From positions 1 through 64,000 of the forward strand of contig DAOSOK010000029.1 in NCBI GenBank assembly GCA_035373905.1: a stretch of 64,000 nt of DNA. The letters run 5' to 3'. This document shows positions 24,265 to 33,798 of the stretch, in pieces. Origin of the DNA: Candidatus Ozemobacteraceae bacterium. Its GTDB lineage: Bacteria > Muiribacteriota > Ozemobacteria > Ozemobacterales > Ozemobacteraceae. The translations under genes and the position numbers were made by a program. The notes under the pieces were generated by a model. The model was not told the origin of the DNA, did not search any database, and saw only the letters and a list, made by a program, of their open reading frames with translations. The stretch's first letter is position 1, and every line of letters starts with the position of its first letter.

Positions 24265-27186
24265 ATGACTCCAGGAAGAGGCCCCGCCGTGCGACGCGCG
24301 ATCTCGCTTGTCACGTTCGCTGCGGTTCTCGTTCTGATCCCGTTTTTCGCAACCTGGTCTATCCTGGGCGTTCTCGAGAGACGCGAAACGAAGCTGGTCC
24401 TGGGAACCGCATCCGAAGACCTCCAGGAAATCACCGCGCATCTTTCCCGCCTTGCCCATCCCGAAACGGCCTGCCTCGAACTCGCCGAGCGTCTTTCCCG
24501 CGCCATCACCTGGAACGGCGATCTCAGGGGGACGCTGCGCGAATGGCCGGCCGACGCGGTCAGGCTGTATCTGTTTGATTCCGCCGGAAAACGCGTTCAG
24601 CGGCCGGGCTGCAGTACCGGCATGACCGTGGCCTCCGAGCGCGCCTTCGGCCTGGTACTCCGCGCCGCCCGGGAAGGACCGTTCCAGCTTTCCGCGATGG
24701 AGAAAAGCCAGGCGGAGTCGTTTCTCGGGGGCCACCAGATGATCCCTCTGCTTTCGTCGCGGCCGAATCATCTTCACGACTTTTCGTTCACCGGCCTGGC
24801 GCGGTACGTCGGCTGGTATCAGCTCCAAGCCCGGCCCGGCGGCATTGCCGGACACATCCTCCTTTTCATCGACCAGAAGAAGATCGACCCGTTCCTGCTC
24901 GCCGCGCGCGCGTGCTCCCGGATCGACCGTCTGGCCGGCGGCGGTCATGCCTTCGGATGGCTCGACCTGAGGAACAGTCGCCACTCCGGACTCGGCGGCG
25001 GCAAGCCACTTCCCGCACCTCTCGCGGAAAAACTCCGACGCCTCCGGTTGAAGCCGCTGTATCGCGGCCGCAGCCATCTGCTCGCCCTGAGCGACACGAA
25101 CGACGGTGTTCGCCTGTTCGGCATGCGCCGGACACCGGTTCCGTCGGATCTCATTCTCCGCCTGCGCAGCTTCCTCGTCGTGATCCTTCTCGAGCTTTTC
25201 CTGGTGCTGATGTGGGCGGTTTTTTTCGGCCAAAATCTCGTCGTTCCGCTCCGTCTCCAGCTTCTCGGCTGGTTCGGCATCGCGGGCGTCGCAGGGCTTG
25301 CCGCCCTGATCGGGTTTTCCCACGTGTACGGTCAGGCCAGCCAGGCATCGCTCATCCGGGACAACCAGAACACCGCCGTCCGTCTTCTCCAGAGCATCGA
25401 CGCCGATTTCAGCCCGGCCTTCGCCTCCTGGGCGCGGGCATACCGCCGGGCCGCCCGCGACATCGAGCGGAGCATCACGGGCGAGCCGGCTTCAGGCAGT
25501 ATTTCCTCTCTGGAAGCCCACCTCCAGCCCTTTGCAAAGACCCGGAATTTTTCGGCGGCATTCCTGTACGACACGACAGATATTCTTCGTTATAAATTCA
25601 TCGCGTCCCCCGACTCGACGACGGGAAACTTCGCCAACGACCAGCCAAAGATCATCCAGGCCCTCGCCCAGAAAGCGATGGACAAGTTCAACTCCGTCCC
25701 GGACGAGGCTTCGGAGGAGACGACGACCGGATCGCGCAACATGCTCAACGTTCTCCTGGCGCGCCCCGTTGAGCAACTCATCAGGTTGCGGGGCACGCTC
25801 CAGCCGATGACTCTCCACGGAGTCAACGCCACGGTGTTCCTCGACCTGCTCTGCACCTCCGACGGCCTCGCGACGGCCGCCCTCGTCATTCTGCACGATA
25901 CGGCGGTTCTCGAGGAGAAGCATCTCTCCGCCACCGCAAACAATCTCGAACGGAACACACAGCACCGACTCGTCGCCCTCTCGAAGCGCAGTTCCGGCAA
26001 TCTCCCCGCCGTGCCCCCGTCCGGGCTTCTGCGTGAACCGGATCTGGAGCGACTCCGGGAACTGCTCGACCTCACCGGGGCGACGCAGCACCGACTCGGC
26101 CGCATCGGGGGCGAGCGCATGCTCGTAACGGCCATTCCGGGGCGCGTGATGTCGGATTACCACCTGTTCCTGCTGACCCCCTTCCAGCCGATCGACGACG
26201 CCGTGCGAGCGGTCTCCACGCGCATCACCCTCCTGGCTTTCGCCGGCACCGGCTTTTCCCTGCTGTTGGCCTGGATGTTCGGCGGCATGCTGCTGGGACC
26301 GATGCGCATCCTCACCGAAGGCATCGACCGCCTGGTCCGGATGCGACTTGACGAACCCGTCAGCGTCGGCACGGGCGATGAACTCCAACGGATCGGCGAC
26401 GGCGTCACCGCCATCATGGAGGACCTGCACGAGCGGTCGCTCGCGAAGACCGTCCAGGAGCAGCTGATCTCGGGCCGGCCCATGACCGGCCCCGGCTGGC
26501 ATCTTCAGGGCTGGAGCCGCTCCGCATCGGATATCGGCGGCGAGATCTTCGACATGCTCCCCCTTCCTGACGGGCGGATCGCGTTCATGGTCGGCGACGT
26601 CGCGGCGCGCGGCGTCAGCGCCGCTCTCGTGATGGCCATGGCGAAAACCGCGACGCGCCTCTTCCTCGACGAGGAGAAGGCCACGCCCACGGTCGTTCTG
26701 AGCGAGCTCGACAGGTATTTCCGCCTCCACGCCCGCCGGCTCAGCCGTGTCGGAATGCTGCTCGGCATCCACGATCCGGCGACCGGATGTCTCCGGTATG
26801 CCGCGACGGGCCGTCTGTTTCCGATCCTGCTCGCGAGCGAAGCGGCGCCAAGCCTGCTGGCCGTCGACGGAGACGGTCTGGGCGCAGGCTCGAGCGGCCG
26901 TGCGACCCCGGAACATCAGCTGACGCTGGCACCCGGTGACCGGCTCGTCATCTGCACCGATGGGGTCGTCGACGCATGCGACCCGGCCGGCCGGGCAGCC
27001 GGCAGCGCGGGAATTTCCGACCTGCTCGACGGCCTCCGCTCCGAGGAGCCGGAGCATCTCGGCGGAAGGCTCTGGGAGGCTCTCAACGCATGGCAGGGCG
27101 GGCAAACTCCGGCGGATGACCAGACCGTTCTCCTCCTTGCGGCCCTGCCCGTCCATTCAGACCAGACCGGAGAGGAATCGTCATGA
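24265..27186 (+). CDS. Four-helix sensor HAMP SpoIIE-type phosphatase 1
   Basis: This 973-residue inner-membrane Ser/Thr phosphatase is RsbU/SpoIIE-like. Helices lie near residues 10-38, 295-320, 328-355 and 653-678, enclosing two extracytoplasmic sensor regions. HAMP follows (GPMRILTEGIDRLVRMRLDE), then the PP2C-like domain from about 745. Phosphatase motifs are SDIGGEIFDM, VGDVAARGVSAALV, VICTDGVVDAC and ADDQTVLLL. The usual GGD metal Asp is Glu here, a conservative change that may alter metal use. These enzymes normally dephosphorylate an anti-anti-sigma (STAS) protein; no STAS or anti-sigma gene is in the window. Its stop overlaps the next start (ATGA), so the two phosphatases are made together. 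Confidence 0.88.
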   Translation: MTPGRGPAVRRAISLVTFAAVLVLIPFFATWSILGVLERRETKLVLGTASEDLQEITAHLSRLAHPETACLELAERLSRAITWNGDLRGTLREWPADAVRLYLFDSAGKRVQRPGCSTGMTVASERAFGLVLRAAREGPFQLSAMEKSQAESFLGGHQMIPLLSSRPNHLHDFSFTGLARYVGWYQLQARPGGIAGHILLFIDQKKIDPFLLAARACSRIDRLAGGGHAFGWLDLRNSRHSGLGGGKPLPAPLAEKLRRLRLKPLYRGRSHLLALSDTNDGVRLFGMRRTPVPSDLILRLRSFLVVILLELFLVLMWAVFFGQNLVVPLRLQLLGWFGIAGVAGLAALIGFSHVYGQASQASLIRDNQNTAVRLLQSIDADFSPAFASWARAYRRAARDIERSITGEPASGSISSLEAHLQPFAKTRNFSAAFLYDTTDILRYKFIASPDSTTGNFANDQPKIIQALAQKAMDKFNSVPDEASEETTTGSRNMLNVLLARPVEQLIRLRGTLQPMTLHGVNATVFLDLLCTSDGLATAALVILHDTAVLEEKHLSATANNLERNTQHRLVALSKRSSGNLPAVPPSGLLREPDLERLRELLDLTGATQHRLGRIGGERMLVTAIPGRVMSDYHLFLLTPFQPIDDAVRAVSTRITLLAFAGTGFSLLLAWMFGGMLLGPMRILTEGIDRLVRMRLDEPVSVGTGDELQRIGDGVTAIMEDLHERSLAKTVQEQLISGRPMTGPGWHLQGWSRSASDIGGEIFDMLPLPDGRIAFMVGDVAARGVSAALVMAMAKTATRLFLDEEKATPTVVLSELDRYFRLHARRLSRVGMLLGIHDPATGCLRYAATGRLFPILLASEAAPSLLAVDGDGLGAGSSGRATPEHQLTLAPGDRLVICTDGVVDACDPAGRAAGSAGISDLLDGLRSEEPEHLGGRLWEALNAWQGGQTPADDQTVLLLAALPVHSDQTGEESS

Positions 27187-30100
27187 TGCAGGCCTCGCCT
27201 CCCCGGACATGCCGGCAATCGCCTGGAATCGCAACCCTCGGCCAGTGGTTGTTCCGTCTTCTTCTCTGGCTGGGCTTCCCCACGCTCGTCATCGGCGTCG
27301 CTCTCGACATCGGCGCCGATTCAAGCCGCCGGGCGGCCCGGAACGCCGTTTTTGGCGGGATGGAGCGTGCGTTCACCGAACTTCAGACGGAAGCGGACTC
27401 CCAGATATTTTTCCAGCGCGAACTGGAAGACGTGTTCGCTTCCGTCCGCGGTCTCGCGGCCCGTCCGGACGCCGTCGATGCCGTCGTTCGCGGCTTTTCC
27501 GGGAAATGGCCGTCCGGCTCGATCGATATCCACGTGTTCGGCGGCTCGGGAACGCTGATCCAGCGCCGCACCTCGCCTCCAGACATCCAGGAGTTCATGG
27601 ACAGGATCAGGCTCGACTGGACCCATCATCTCGAGGTGCCCGCCACGATCACCCAGCGGCTGAGCCAGATCCTTCCCGCTCCGGAGACGCTCATGCGCGC
27701 CATGAAGGGCCGGCCCGGAAAGGCCATCCAGCTCGGCGGTTCCCTGGCTTTCAGCTGGGGATTCCACGTGTTCCAGGACGGCATTCCCGAACAGCGCATC
27801 GCAGGCATGCTCGCCTTCATTCATCAGCAGAAACTGCCCCCGCGCTTCATTCCCGATCGGGTGCGACAACGACTCGGGCTCACCGACACCGTCATCGCTG
27901 GAGACGAGGAGACGGACGTTGTGATTCCCGGCACGGCGCGGCGGATGCCGCTGGTCGAACTGAAGCGGTTGCAGTCGCTCGCGGCGGACGACCGCATCGT
28001 CCTGGAAGACAGGCTCGTATCGCTGAAACGTCTCGACGACACCACTCTGGTCGTCTCTTCGGCGCCCGACCCCGGGTATCCGAAGGGCTTCCTCCTCGCC
28101 GTCGCCGCATTCCATATTCTTTTTATTATATTTATCGGTATTAAATCTTATACCCTCACGTTCGGCGGCGCGAGCGTTTCGTTTCCGGTCTGGGGAAAGC
28201 TGCTGCTGTTCTTCGGCCTCGGTTTCGGGTTCCCGCTGCTGCTTTCCTCGGGCCTCGCGCATCTGTATCTCGAGGAACGGCGCGAGGGGATCCCCGAAGA
28301 ACTGTGCCAGGAGGCATATCGGCACCTTTCGGCTGTCGACGCGCGCTTCGCGCCGTATCTCACTCTCCGCCGCCTCCAATATGACCGGATGTGCCGGGAT
28401 GCGGAACGACGTTTGAACCGCGCGGAGCTCGATCTGGGAGCCTTCCGGCAGATGTTCGACGAGTTCCGATTCGATGGGATGCGGATTGTTGCCTCAAGCG
28501 GCCAGTCGTTGCAGACGGCGAGGATCATCCTCGCCGAGATGCGGCGGTGCGTGAGCCTGCCGAAAACCGAACGCGTGAGGCTGTTCCAGAGTTTCGTCGA
28601 ACGGGGCCTGATCCCGACGCCCCTCGAGGTCGAAGCGATCATCCACGGCCAGGAGGCGCTGGACCGGGACACCGCCGAAGGCTCGCGAGTCGAGAACATG
28701 ATCGCCCGGGCCGCCGTCCAGGCCGGCAAGCTCGCCATGGACCAGGCGAACGCCGACCGGGGGCTGAGCGGCGCGCGCCAGTCCAGCACGGCGGACATGG
28801 TCGTCGACAGCGTCCTCGAGGATGACGCGAAGGAGCTGATTCAGGGAGTCCGCACGGGGCTGCGGAAATTCGTCTCGGTCTCGAGCGGCGCATCGATCGC
28901 TCAGCTGTATATCGACGTCATTGCCGGACCCGCCGGCGACGCCTGGTATGCGATTTTCATTTTCCACAACCTGATCACCCTCGAGATGAATTTCCTCGAA
29001 ACTCTCTTCGCTCGCGGTGCCTCGGATGGGTATCGGCCCGACGCCGACTCGCCGCTGAGGCTGTATGCCGTCTCTTGGCATCACCAGGGTCTCTGCTTTC
29101 CAAATCAGCAGGACCACCGGAGATTCTCGAAACTCCTGGCGCGACTCAACCGCTGCTCAAACGCCGTTTCCCTCACGATGGATATCGACGGATCGCCCCA
29201 TCTCGTCTGCGCCCTTCCCGCCACTGCCCTGAAGCATTACGCCCTGCTCGCGATCGTTCCCGTCGCCGAGCTGGAGCGACGCTTCGGCGAGGTGTCCGCG
29301 CGGGTCTGGGGCTGCGTCGCGGTCCTGGCCCTGTTCGGGCTGGGCGTTCTCACCGCCTTGTGGTATCGCGTTGTCACGCCGATCGCCGCGATCACGGCCG
29401 GTCTCGAGGCGATGAAGAAGGGCGGCTACGACAGCCCGATCCCCGTGACAGGCACAGACGAGCTCGGCCAGATGTGCGCCGCCGTCAACCAGGCGATGGA
29501 ACGGTTGAAGGAGATGGAACTCGCCCGCACCGTGCAGGCGGACCTCCTTCCGCAGAGCCGTCTGGACCTCGGCCCATACCTCGTGCAGGGCAGAAACAGC
29601 ATGATCCAGGCCGTCGGGGGCGATTACTTCGATTTCATCCCCCTGCATCGGGGGCTGACAGCCGTTATCCTGGGCGACGTAACGGGCCACGGCGTCTCGG
29701 CGGCCCTCGTCACGGCGATGGCCAAGGCCGCGTTCACGATTCTGTGCCCGCGCTATCCAGACCAGCCGGAAGAAGTGCTTCAGCGGCTGAACAGGTTGAT
29801 GCTGAATATCCTGAACCGGTCCAAGATGATGAGTTGTTTTCTGGGCATTCTCGATGTGCAGGCCAGGCGCATAATGGCGGCAAACGCGGGCCAGTGTTAT
29901 CCCATCCTGATCCCTCACGACGGCGCCTCGGCCCAGGTGGCCATGCCGTCCCAGCCTCTCGGAACGCGTGCGAAAGCCGTGTTCAAGCGGCTCGATATCG
30001 ATCTGCGAAACGCCGGCCTGCTGCTGTATTCCGACGGTCTCGTCGAGGCGATGAGCCCCGACCGAATCATGTTCGGCTACGACAACGTCACGGCCGCCGC

Positions 30101-30245
30101 CGGACAACTCAGACGGGAAACGGGGCGCAGAATTTCAGCCGACACCGACCTGCTGGCCCCGCTGTTTGCCCGACTCCAGGCGCATATCGGAACCGGCAGC
30201 TACAGCGACGATGTGACGCTGGTCGTCATCATGCCGCGCGACTGA
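27183..30245 (+). CDS. Four-helix sensor HAMP SpoIIE-type phosphatase 2
   Basis: This 1020-residue protein has the same plan as its upstream neighbour: helices near 23-42, 302-322, 336-362 and 708-730, two outside regions, HAMP (TPIAAITAGLEAMKKGGYDS) and a PP2C-like domain. Here the motifs are canonical: AVGGDYFDF (about residue 812), LGDVTGHGVSAALVTAMAKA, LLLYSDGLVEAM and SYSDDVTLVVI. Sensor sequences differ strongly from the first copy, so the two probably detect different signals and converge on one pathway. It resembles each half of the cyclase protein in membrane layout. It is the last gene on this strand before a convergent gene nine bases away. Confidence 0.88.
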   Translation: MMQASPPRTCRQSPGIATLGQWLFRLLLWLGFPTLVIGVALDIGADSSRRAARNAVFGGMERAFTELQTEADSQIFFQRELEDVFASVRGLAARPDAVDAVVRGFSGKWPSGSIDIHVFGGSGTLIQRRTSPPDIQEFMDRIRLDWTHHLEVPATITQRLSQILPAPETLMRAMKGRPGKAIQLGGSLAFSWGFHVFQDGIPEQRIAGMLAFIHQQKLPPRFIPDRVRQRLGLTDTVIAGDEETDVVIPGTARRMPLVELKRLQSLAADDRIVLEDRLVSLKRLDDTTLVVSSAPDPGYPKGFLLAVAAFHILFIIFIGIKSYTLTFGGASVSFPVWGKLLLFFGLGFGFPLLLSSGLAHLYLEERREGIPEELCQEAYRHLSAVDARFAPYLTLRRLQYDRMCRDAERRLNRAELDLGAFRQMFDEFRFDGMRIVASSGQSLQTARIILAEMRRCVSLPKTERVRLFQSFVERGLIPTPLEVEAIIHGQEALDRDTAEGSRVENMIARAAVQAGKLAMDQANADRGLSGARQSSTADMVVDSVLEDDAKELIQGVRTGLRKFVSVSSGASIAQLYIDVIAGPAGDAWYAIFIFHNLITLEMNFLETLFARGASDGYRPDADSPLRLYAVSWHHQGLCFPNQQDHRRFSKLLARLNRCSNAVSLTMDIDGSPHLVCALPATALKHYALLAIVPVAELERRFGEVSARVWGCVAVLALFGLGVLTALWYRVVTPIAAITAGLEAMKKGGYDSPIPVTGTDELGQMCAAVNQAMERLKEMELARTVQADLLPQSRLDLGPYLVQGRNSMIQAVGGDYFDFIPLHRGLTAVILGDVTGHGVSAALVTAMAKAAFTILCPRYPDQPEEVLQRLNRLMLNILNRSKMMSCFLGILDVQARRIMAANAGQCYPILIPHDGASAQVAMPSQPLGTRAKAVFKRLDIDLRNAGLLLYSDGLVEAMSPDRIMFGYDNVTAAAGQLRRETGRRISADTDLLAPLFARLQAHIGTGSYSDDVTLVVIMPRD

Positions 30246-30254
30246 CCGTCCTGT

Positions 30255-32309
30255 TCATCCCGGTTTCCGCTCCATCGACTGGAGGAACACGATCGCCTTT
30301 CGGGCAACTTTCCGGTCTTCGTCCGGTGCCTGGCGGACGAATTCGCGAAGCGTGGGGATATAGGCGGGATTTTTCTGGTAGGCCATCGCGAGCAGCACCT
30401 TGCGGCGCACCTCGGAGGACGGGTCGCCGAGCATCGCGACGAGCAGACGCGAAACCGCATCGCCTTTCATGCGCGACAGGACGAACACCCCGCCGGAGCG
30501 CACGCGCTCGTCGGGGTGGGACGGCAGGCGTGCGAGCCCTTCCAGAACGAGCCGCGGGCCAAATTCGGTGAGCGCCGCCCGGGCCGCCTCGACGAGCACC
30601 GGAACGTCCGACTCAAGGAACGGGCAGACGACCGCCACCGACTCGGAGCCGCCGTTGATCTGCAGGCCCTGGATCGCCGAAAGGGTCACACGGTGGTCGG
30701 GGTGATAGAGTAATGTCGACAGAATTTCCGAGACGGCCGGATCGTGGTAGTGTCCCATCTCGCGAGCCATGAAGGCCAGTCGCACCGGGTCGGGCTTCAT
30801 GGTGATGTATTCGACGAGCGCCGGCAGGTGTTCGGGATTGCGCATCTGGAGCAGTTTTCGCAACTCGCCGTCGGTGATCGCCAGCATGCGCAGTTTCGTC
30901 ACCAGGTCTTCCGTCATGGATGCGTCGGAGAGATCGAGCGTGACGTCGCCCGCCTGGGCCGGATCGATGACAGGCGGCGGAGGTGGGGGAGGCGCCGGCT
31001 CGCGCACGTCGAGCGGTATCGGCCTCGACGTCGCCTGACGGACGAGGTTCTGCCAGACGGCCTCAGCCTCACGCCCGGGCAGATGCGGGGGCCTGGAAGG
31101 CGCGAGACCGCCGGGTCCGAGATTCGCCGCCGCCAGATCGATGGCCGGAAGAACCTCCGTGGCCCGGGCATGGGGAATATGCGCGGCATGTGCCGCGGGA
31201 GTGGATGCGGAGGGTTCGCTTCGTAGCGTCACGTCGGGCGGCGCCACCGTGGCCGGCCCGGACGTCAGGGCGGGCGGACGTTCTGAGACCGGCACGGAGG
31301 ACTCCGTGACAGGCTCTTTCGCAGGTGCGCGCGCCTCATCGGCAGGCCCGGGTATCGGCTCGGGCGCCTGTTCGGGCTTCATGTCGGGCCCGGGCTTTTG
31401 GTCAGTTCCCGGAACCGTTTTTCTCGAAGCTTGTTCCGTGGTCTTAGCCGCCGCCGGCGAAATGCCTGCCCGGGCAGCCGGACGAGGTTCATCGACGGCG
31501 TTCGATCCCGAAGGCGCCTCACTCTCCCGAGCTGGCGGAGCCCCGCCCAGGGCGTTGGCGAGCTCTTCTTCGGCCTGGCGCCTGCGTTTTCGAGCTCGCG
31601 CGACGGCGAACCCGCCTCCGAGAACCAGAGCGAGGATGCCCACAAGACCATACCAGTTCTTCTTCGCCCAAAACTTCCAATAGACGGCGCCGGCCATGGC
31701 CAGGGCTCTCTTCGAGTCCTTCGCCTTCGCCAGATACGTCAGGGCCTTGGCGGCATCGGGCGTTTTCCGGTTGGCCCAGGACATGCCGAGCGCCAGGTTT
31801 CCGACGGGGTCGGCCGGGCTCTCTTCGAGCAGCGCCTCCGCTCGGTTTCCGACATCCACCCAGTTGGGATTTTCCGTCTGGATGAGCGCCTCGAGCAGAA
31901 TCTGCTTCAGTCTGAAGGAAACGGCAAGCGCGGCCTCGTTTTCCCTGACGAAATCAGCAGCGGCGTCGAATTTTTTCCCGGCAAGCAGCCCTTCCGCCTG
32001 CTGCTCGATCTGGTCCAGGTCTTCCGGAGGGGACGGCAGGTGTTCCTCGGGAACCGGCTTTCCTTCTTCCGCGGTGGGCGCGGCGGACTCCGGCGTAGAG
32101 GCGGACGATTCGGGAGAACCGACGACGTCGAGATCCTTGTCGAGGTCATGAGCAGCCTTCACTCCCGCCTTTTCTCCGGCCGTCGCCATGCTGGCCGGAA
32201 CGGGCCCATGGGGAAGTCCGCCGAGGATGAGGAAGATCAGCAGCAAGGCCGGCCACGCGTATTCCCCTTGGCCACGTGCCGATGTATACGTTTCGTTATC
32301 GCCGTTCAT
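30255..32309 (-). CDS. Membrane-anchored HEAT-repeat protein
   Basis: This 684-residue protein (starting at ATG 32309) has two membrane helices, near residues 18-36 (YAWPALLLIFLILGGLP) and about 210-230 (WYGLVGILALVLGGGFAVA). The part between them is short-helical, TPR-like and outside the membrane. A long Pro/Ala/Glu-rich linker follows the second helix. A C-terminal HEAT solenoid of roughly five repeats follows (HPDHRVTLSAIQGLQINGG, HPDERVRSGGVFVLSRMKGD, DPSSEVRRKVLLAMAYQ). HEAT solenoids bind partner proteins; no enzyme domain is present. The upstream extension to 32504 in the same frame overlaps the neighbouring gene and is rejected. Its start overlaps the end of that gene by 14 bases. 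Confidence 0.75.
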   Translation of the reverse strand: MNGDNETYTSARGQGEYAWPALLLIFLILGGLPHGPVPASMATAGEKAGVKAAHDLDKDLDVVGSPESSASTPESAAPTAEEGKPVPEEHLPSPPEDLDQIEQQAEGLLAGKKFDAAADFVRENEAALAVSFRLKQILLEALIQTENPNWVDVGNRAEALLEESPADPVGNLALGMSWANRKTPDAAKALTYLAKAKDSKRALAMAGAVYWKFWAKKNWYGLVGILALVLGGGFAVARARKRRRQAEEELANALGGAPPARESEAPSGSNAVDEPRPAARAGISPAAAKTTEQASRKTVPGTDQKPGPDMKPEQAPEPIPGPADEARAPAKEPVTESSVPVSERPPALTSGPATVAPPDVTLRSEPSASTPAAHAAHIPHARATEVLPAIDLAAANLGPGGLAPSRPPHLPGREAEAVWQNLVRQATSRPIPLDVREPAPPPPPPPVIDPAQAGDVTLDLSDASMTEDLVTKLRMLAITDGELRKLLQMRNPEHLPALVEYITMKPDPVRLAFMAREMGHYHDPAVSEILSTLLYHPDHRVTLSAIQGLQINGGSESVAVVCPFLESDVPVLVEAARAALTEFGPRLVLEGLARLPSHPDERVRSGGVFVLSRMKGDAVSRLLVAMLGDPSSEVRRKVLLAMAYQKNPAYIPTLREFVRQAPDEDRKVARKAIVFLQSMERKPG

Positions 32310-32604
32310 CTCGCCTGCCATACAGCACCTGGCGATGGACATCGCTTTCCCGCTTGAATGACGCCTCCATATCGGCGATGCGCTGCGGAAGCGATTCGAT
32401 GCTTGGATCGGCCCGCCCCTGCCAGGGATACCTGCCGGAAATCCATGTTCCGGCGCGTTCGCTCGTCGCCCGGGCCGATGCCGCACGGTCGAGCTCAATT
32501 TCACGCTCGTAGCGCGCCGGGCCCGGATCCCCCCGACGGCGGCAACCGCTTCCCGTACAGAGAAGCGCGATGCAGGCGAAGAGAATCGTCACTCGGGTTC
32601 TCAT
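32296..32604 (-). CDS. Small possible lipoprotein
   Basis: This 102-residue protein starts at ATG 32604 with a short signal (TRVTILFACIALLCTGSGC) ending in Cys19. The box CTGSGC lacks the usual Leu at -3, so lipidation is only likely. The rest is charged and rich in Arg (YEREIELDRAASARATSERA), with a helix ending ESLPQRIADMEASFKRESD. I know no family. It overlaps the start of the HEAT-repeat gene and so is probably co-translated with it; an anchor or adaptor at the membrane is a reasonable guess. Confidence 0.6.
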   Translation of the reverse strand: MRTRVTILFACIALLCTGSGCRRRGDPGPARYEREIELDRAASARATSERAGTWISGRYPWQGRADPSIESLPQRIADMEASFKRESDVHRQVLYGRRDERR

Positions 32605-32773
32605 CTCCGGTGTTGTCGCTCTCGACTCACGATCGTTTCCAGACATGGCTCAGAAACACCGTTTCGGCTGAACGATGGATTTTGTTAACCCCTTTCGGGG
32701 AATCCCCGCTCAACGGCATGCAGAATCGTCCGTCCCGTCACCGTTCGAATCAGCGCGTCAGCGCGATACCGTA

Positions 32774-33712
32774 TCATTCCGGGCTGACGACGATCGCTTC
32801 CTGGGAAGCCTGCCGGGCGCTCGTTATCCTGTGCTGCGGTTTGGCCATGAGCACACGGGTTTCGGGCGGCACCGACTCGGTGAGCCAGACGTTGCCGCCG
32901 ATGACCGAACCGCGGCCGATCACGGTGTTTCCGCCGAGGATGGTCGCGCCGGCATAGACGACGACGTCATCTTCGATCGTGGGGTGGCGCTTCGCATTGC
33001 GGATCACGTTTCCCTGGGAATCGCGGGGGAAATTGAGCGCGCCAAGCGTTACGCCCTGATACAGGGTCACCCGGTCGCCGATGACGGTCGTTTGTCCGAT
33101 CACGACGCCGGTTCCGTGGTCGATGAAAAAGCTGCGGCCGATCTTCGCCCCGGGATGGATGTCGACGCCGGTCCGCGCGTGGGCCCACTCGGTCATGATG
33201 CGGGGAATGAGAATCAGCCCCTGCTCGCTGAGATGGTGCGCAATGCGGTACACCGCGATCGCCTCGAGCCCGGGATAGCTGAAAATGATCTCGTCGAAGC
33301 CCGAGGCGGCGGGATCGTTCCGGTACGCCGCCCGAACGTCGTCCTCGAGGATGTTTCGGATGGCCGGCAGGTCTTCGATGAACGTGCGTGCGATCAGAGC
33401 GGCATAGCTTTGACAATGTTTGCAGGCGCGGTGGGCGAACCTGCACGAATGCTGCGACTCGCGCAGAACCTGGGCCTGGAGTCTCTCATACAGGGTCGCG
33501 ACCCGGAAGCCGACCTGGAGCTCCATCGACTCGAAGGAGAGCCTCGAGTCGCCGAAATACCCCGGAAAAATCAGGAACAACGCGTCTTCGAGAATCTGCG
33601 CCATCTCCCGTTTGTCGGGAAGCGGGCTCGCGTCGAAGTGCTGCACTCCGTCGGCACCGTCGGCCAGCCCGGCCATCACCTTGTCCGTGAGCTTTTTCAG
33701 CATCGGGTTCAT
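32774..33712 (-). CDS. cysE: Serine O-acetyltransferase
   Basis: This 312-residue enzyme acetylates L-serine with acetyl-CoA in the first step of cysteine synthesis. An alpha-helical N-terminal domain precedes the left-handed hexapeptide-repeat domain. The catalytic region reads EWAHARTGVDIHPGAKIG, then FFIDHGTGVVIGQT, with the two His residues expected for the family. Further hexapeptide turns follow (VTLYQGVTLGAL, VYAGATILGGNTVIGRGSVI). The N-terminal extension makes it the longer form seen in many anaerobes. I chose the second Met codon (33712) because GGGAGG stands six bases upstream of it and touches the first. No cysK is next to it. Confidence 0.9.
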   Translation of the reverse strand: MNPMLKKLTDKVMAGLADGADGVQHFDASPLPDKREMAQILEDALFLIFPGYFGDSRLSFESMELQVGFRVATLYERLQAQVLRESQHSCRFAHRACKHCQSYAALIARTFIEDLPAIRNILEDDVRAAYRNDPAASGFDEIIFSYPGLEAIAVYRIAHHLSEQGLILIPRIMTEWAHARTGVDIHPGAKIGRSFFIDHGTGVVIGQTTVIGDRVTLYQGVTLGALNFPRDSQGNVIRNAKRHPTIEDDVVVYAGATILGGNTVIGRGSVIGGNVWLTESVPPETRVLMAKPQHRITSARQASQEAIVVSPE

Positions 33713-33748
33713 GGGCATCCTCCCTCTCCGCTACCGGCGCGCCGGAAT

Positions 33749-33784
33749 GAAAAGCGCCCCGGAGACTGTGCTCTGCCGGGGCGC
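33749..33784 (-). terminator. Rho-independent terminator (minus strand)
   Basis: GCGCCCCGG / CCGGGGCGC is a 9-base perfect stem with a 13-base loop. Read on the minus strand it is followed by TTTTC, just after the stop of the exported protein gene at 33799. Confidence 0.8.
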
Positions 33785-33798
33785 GCCGTTTCCATCGG

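Noticed and set aside
24265..30245. The two tandem phosphatases as a recent gene duplication
   Set aside because: Their sensor regions are very different in sequence; only the layout and the output domain are shared.
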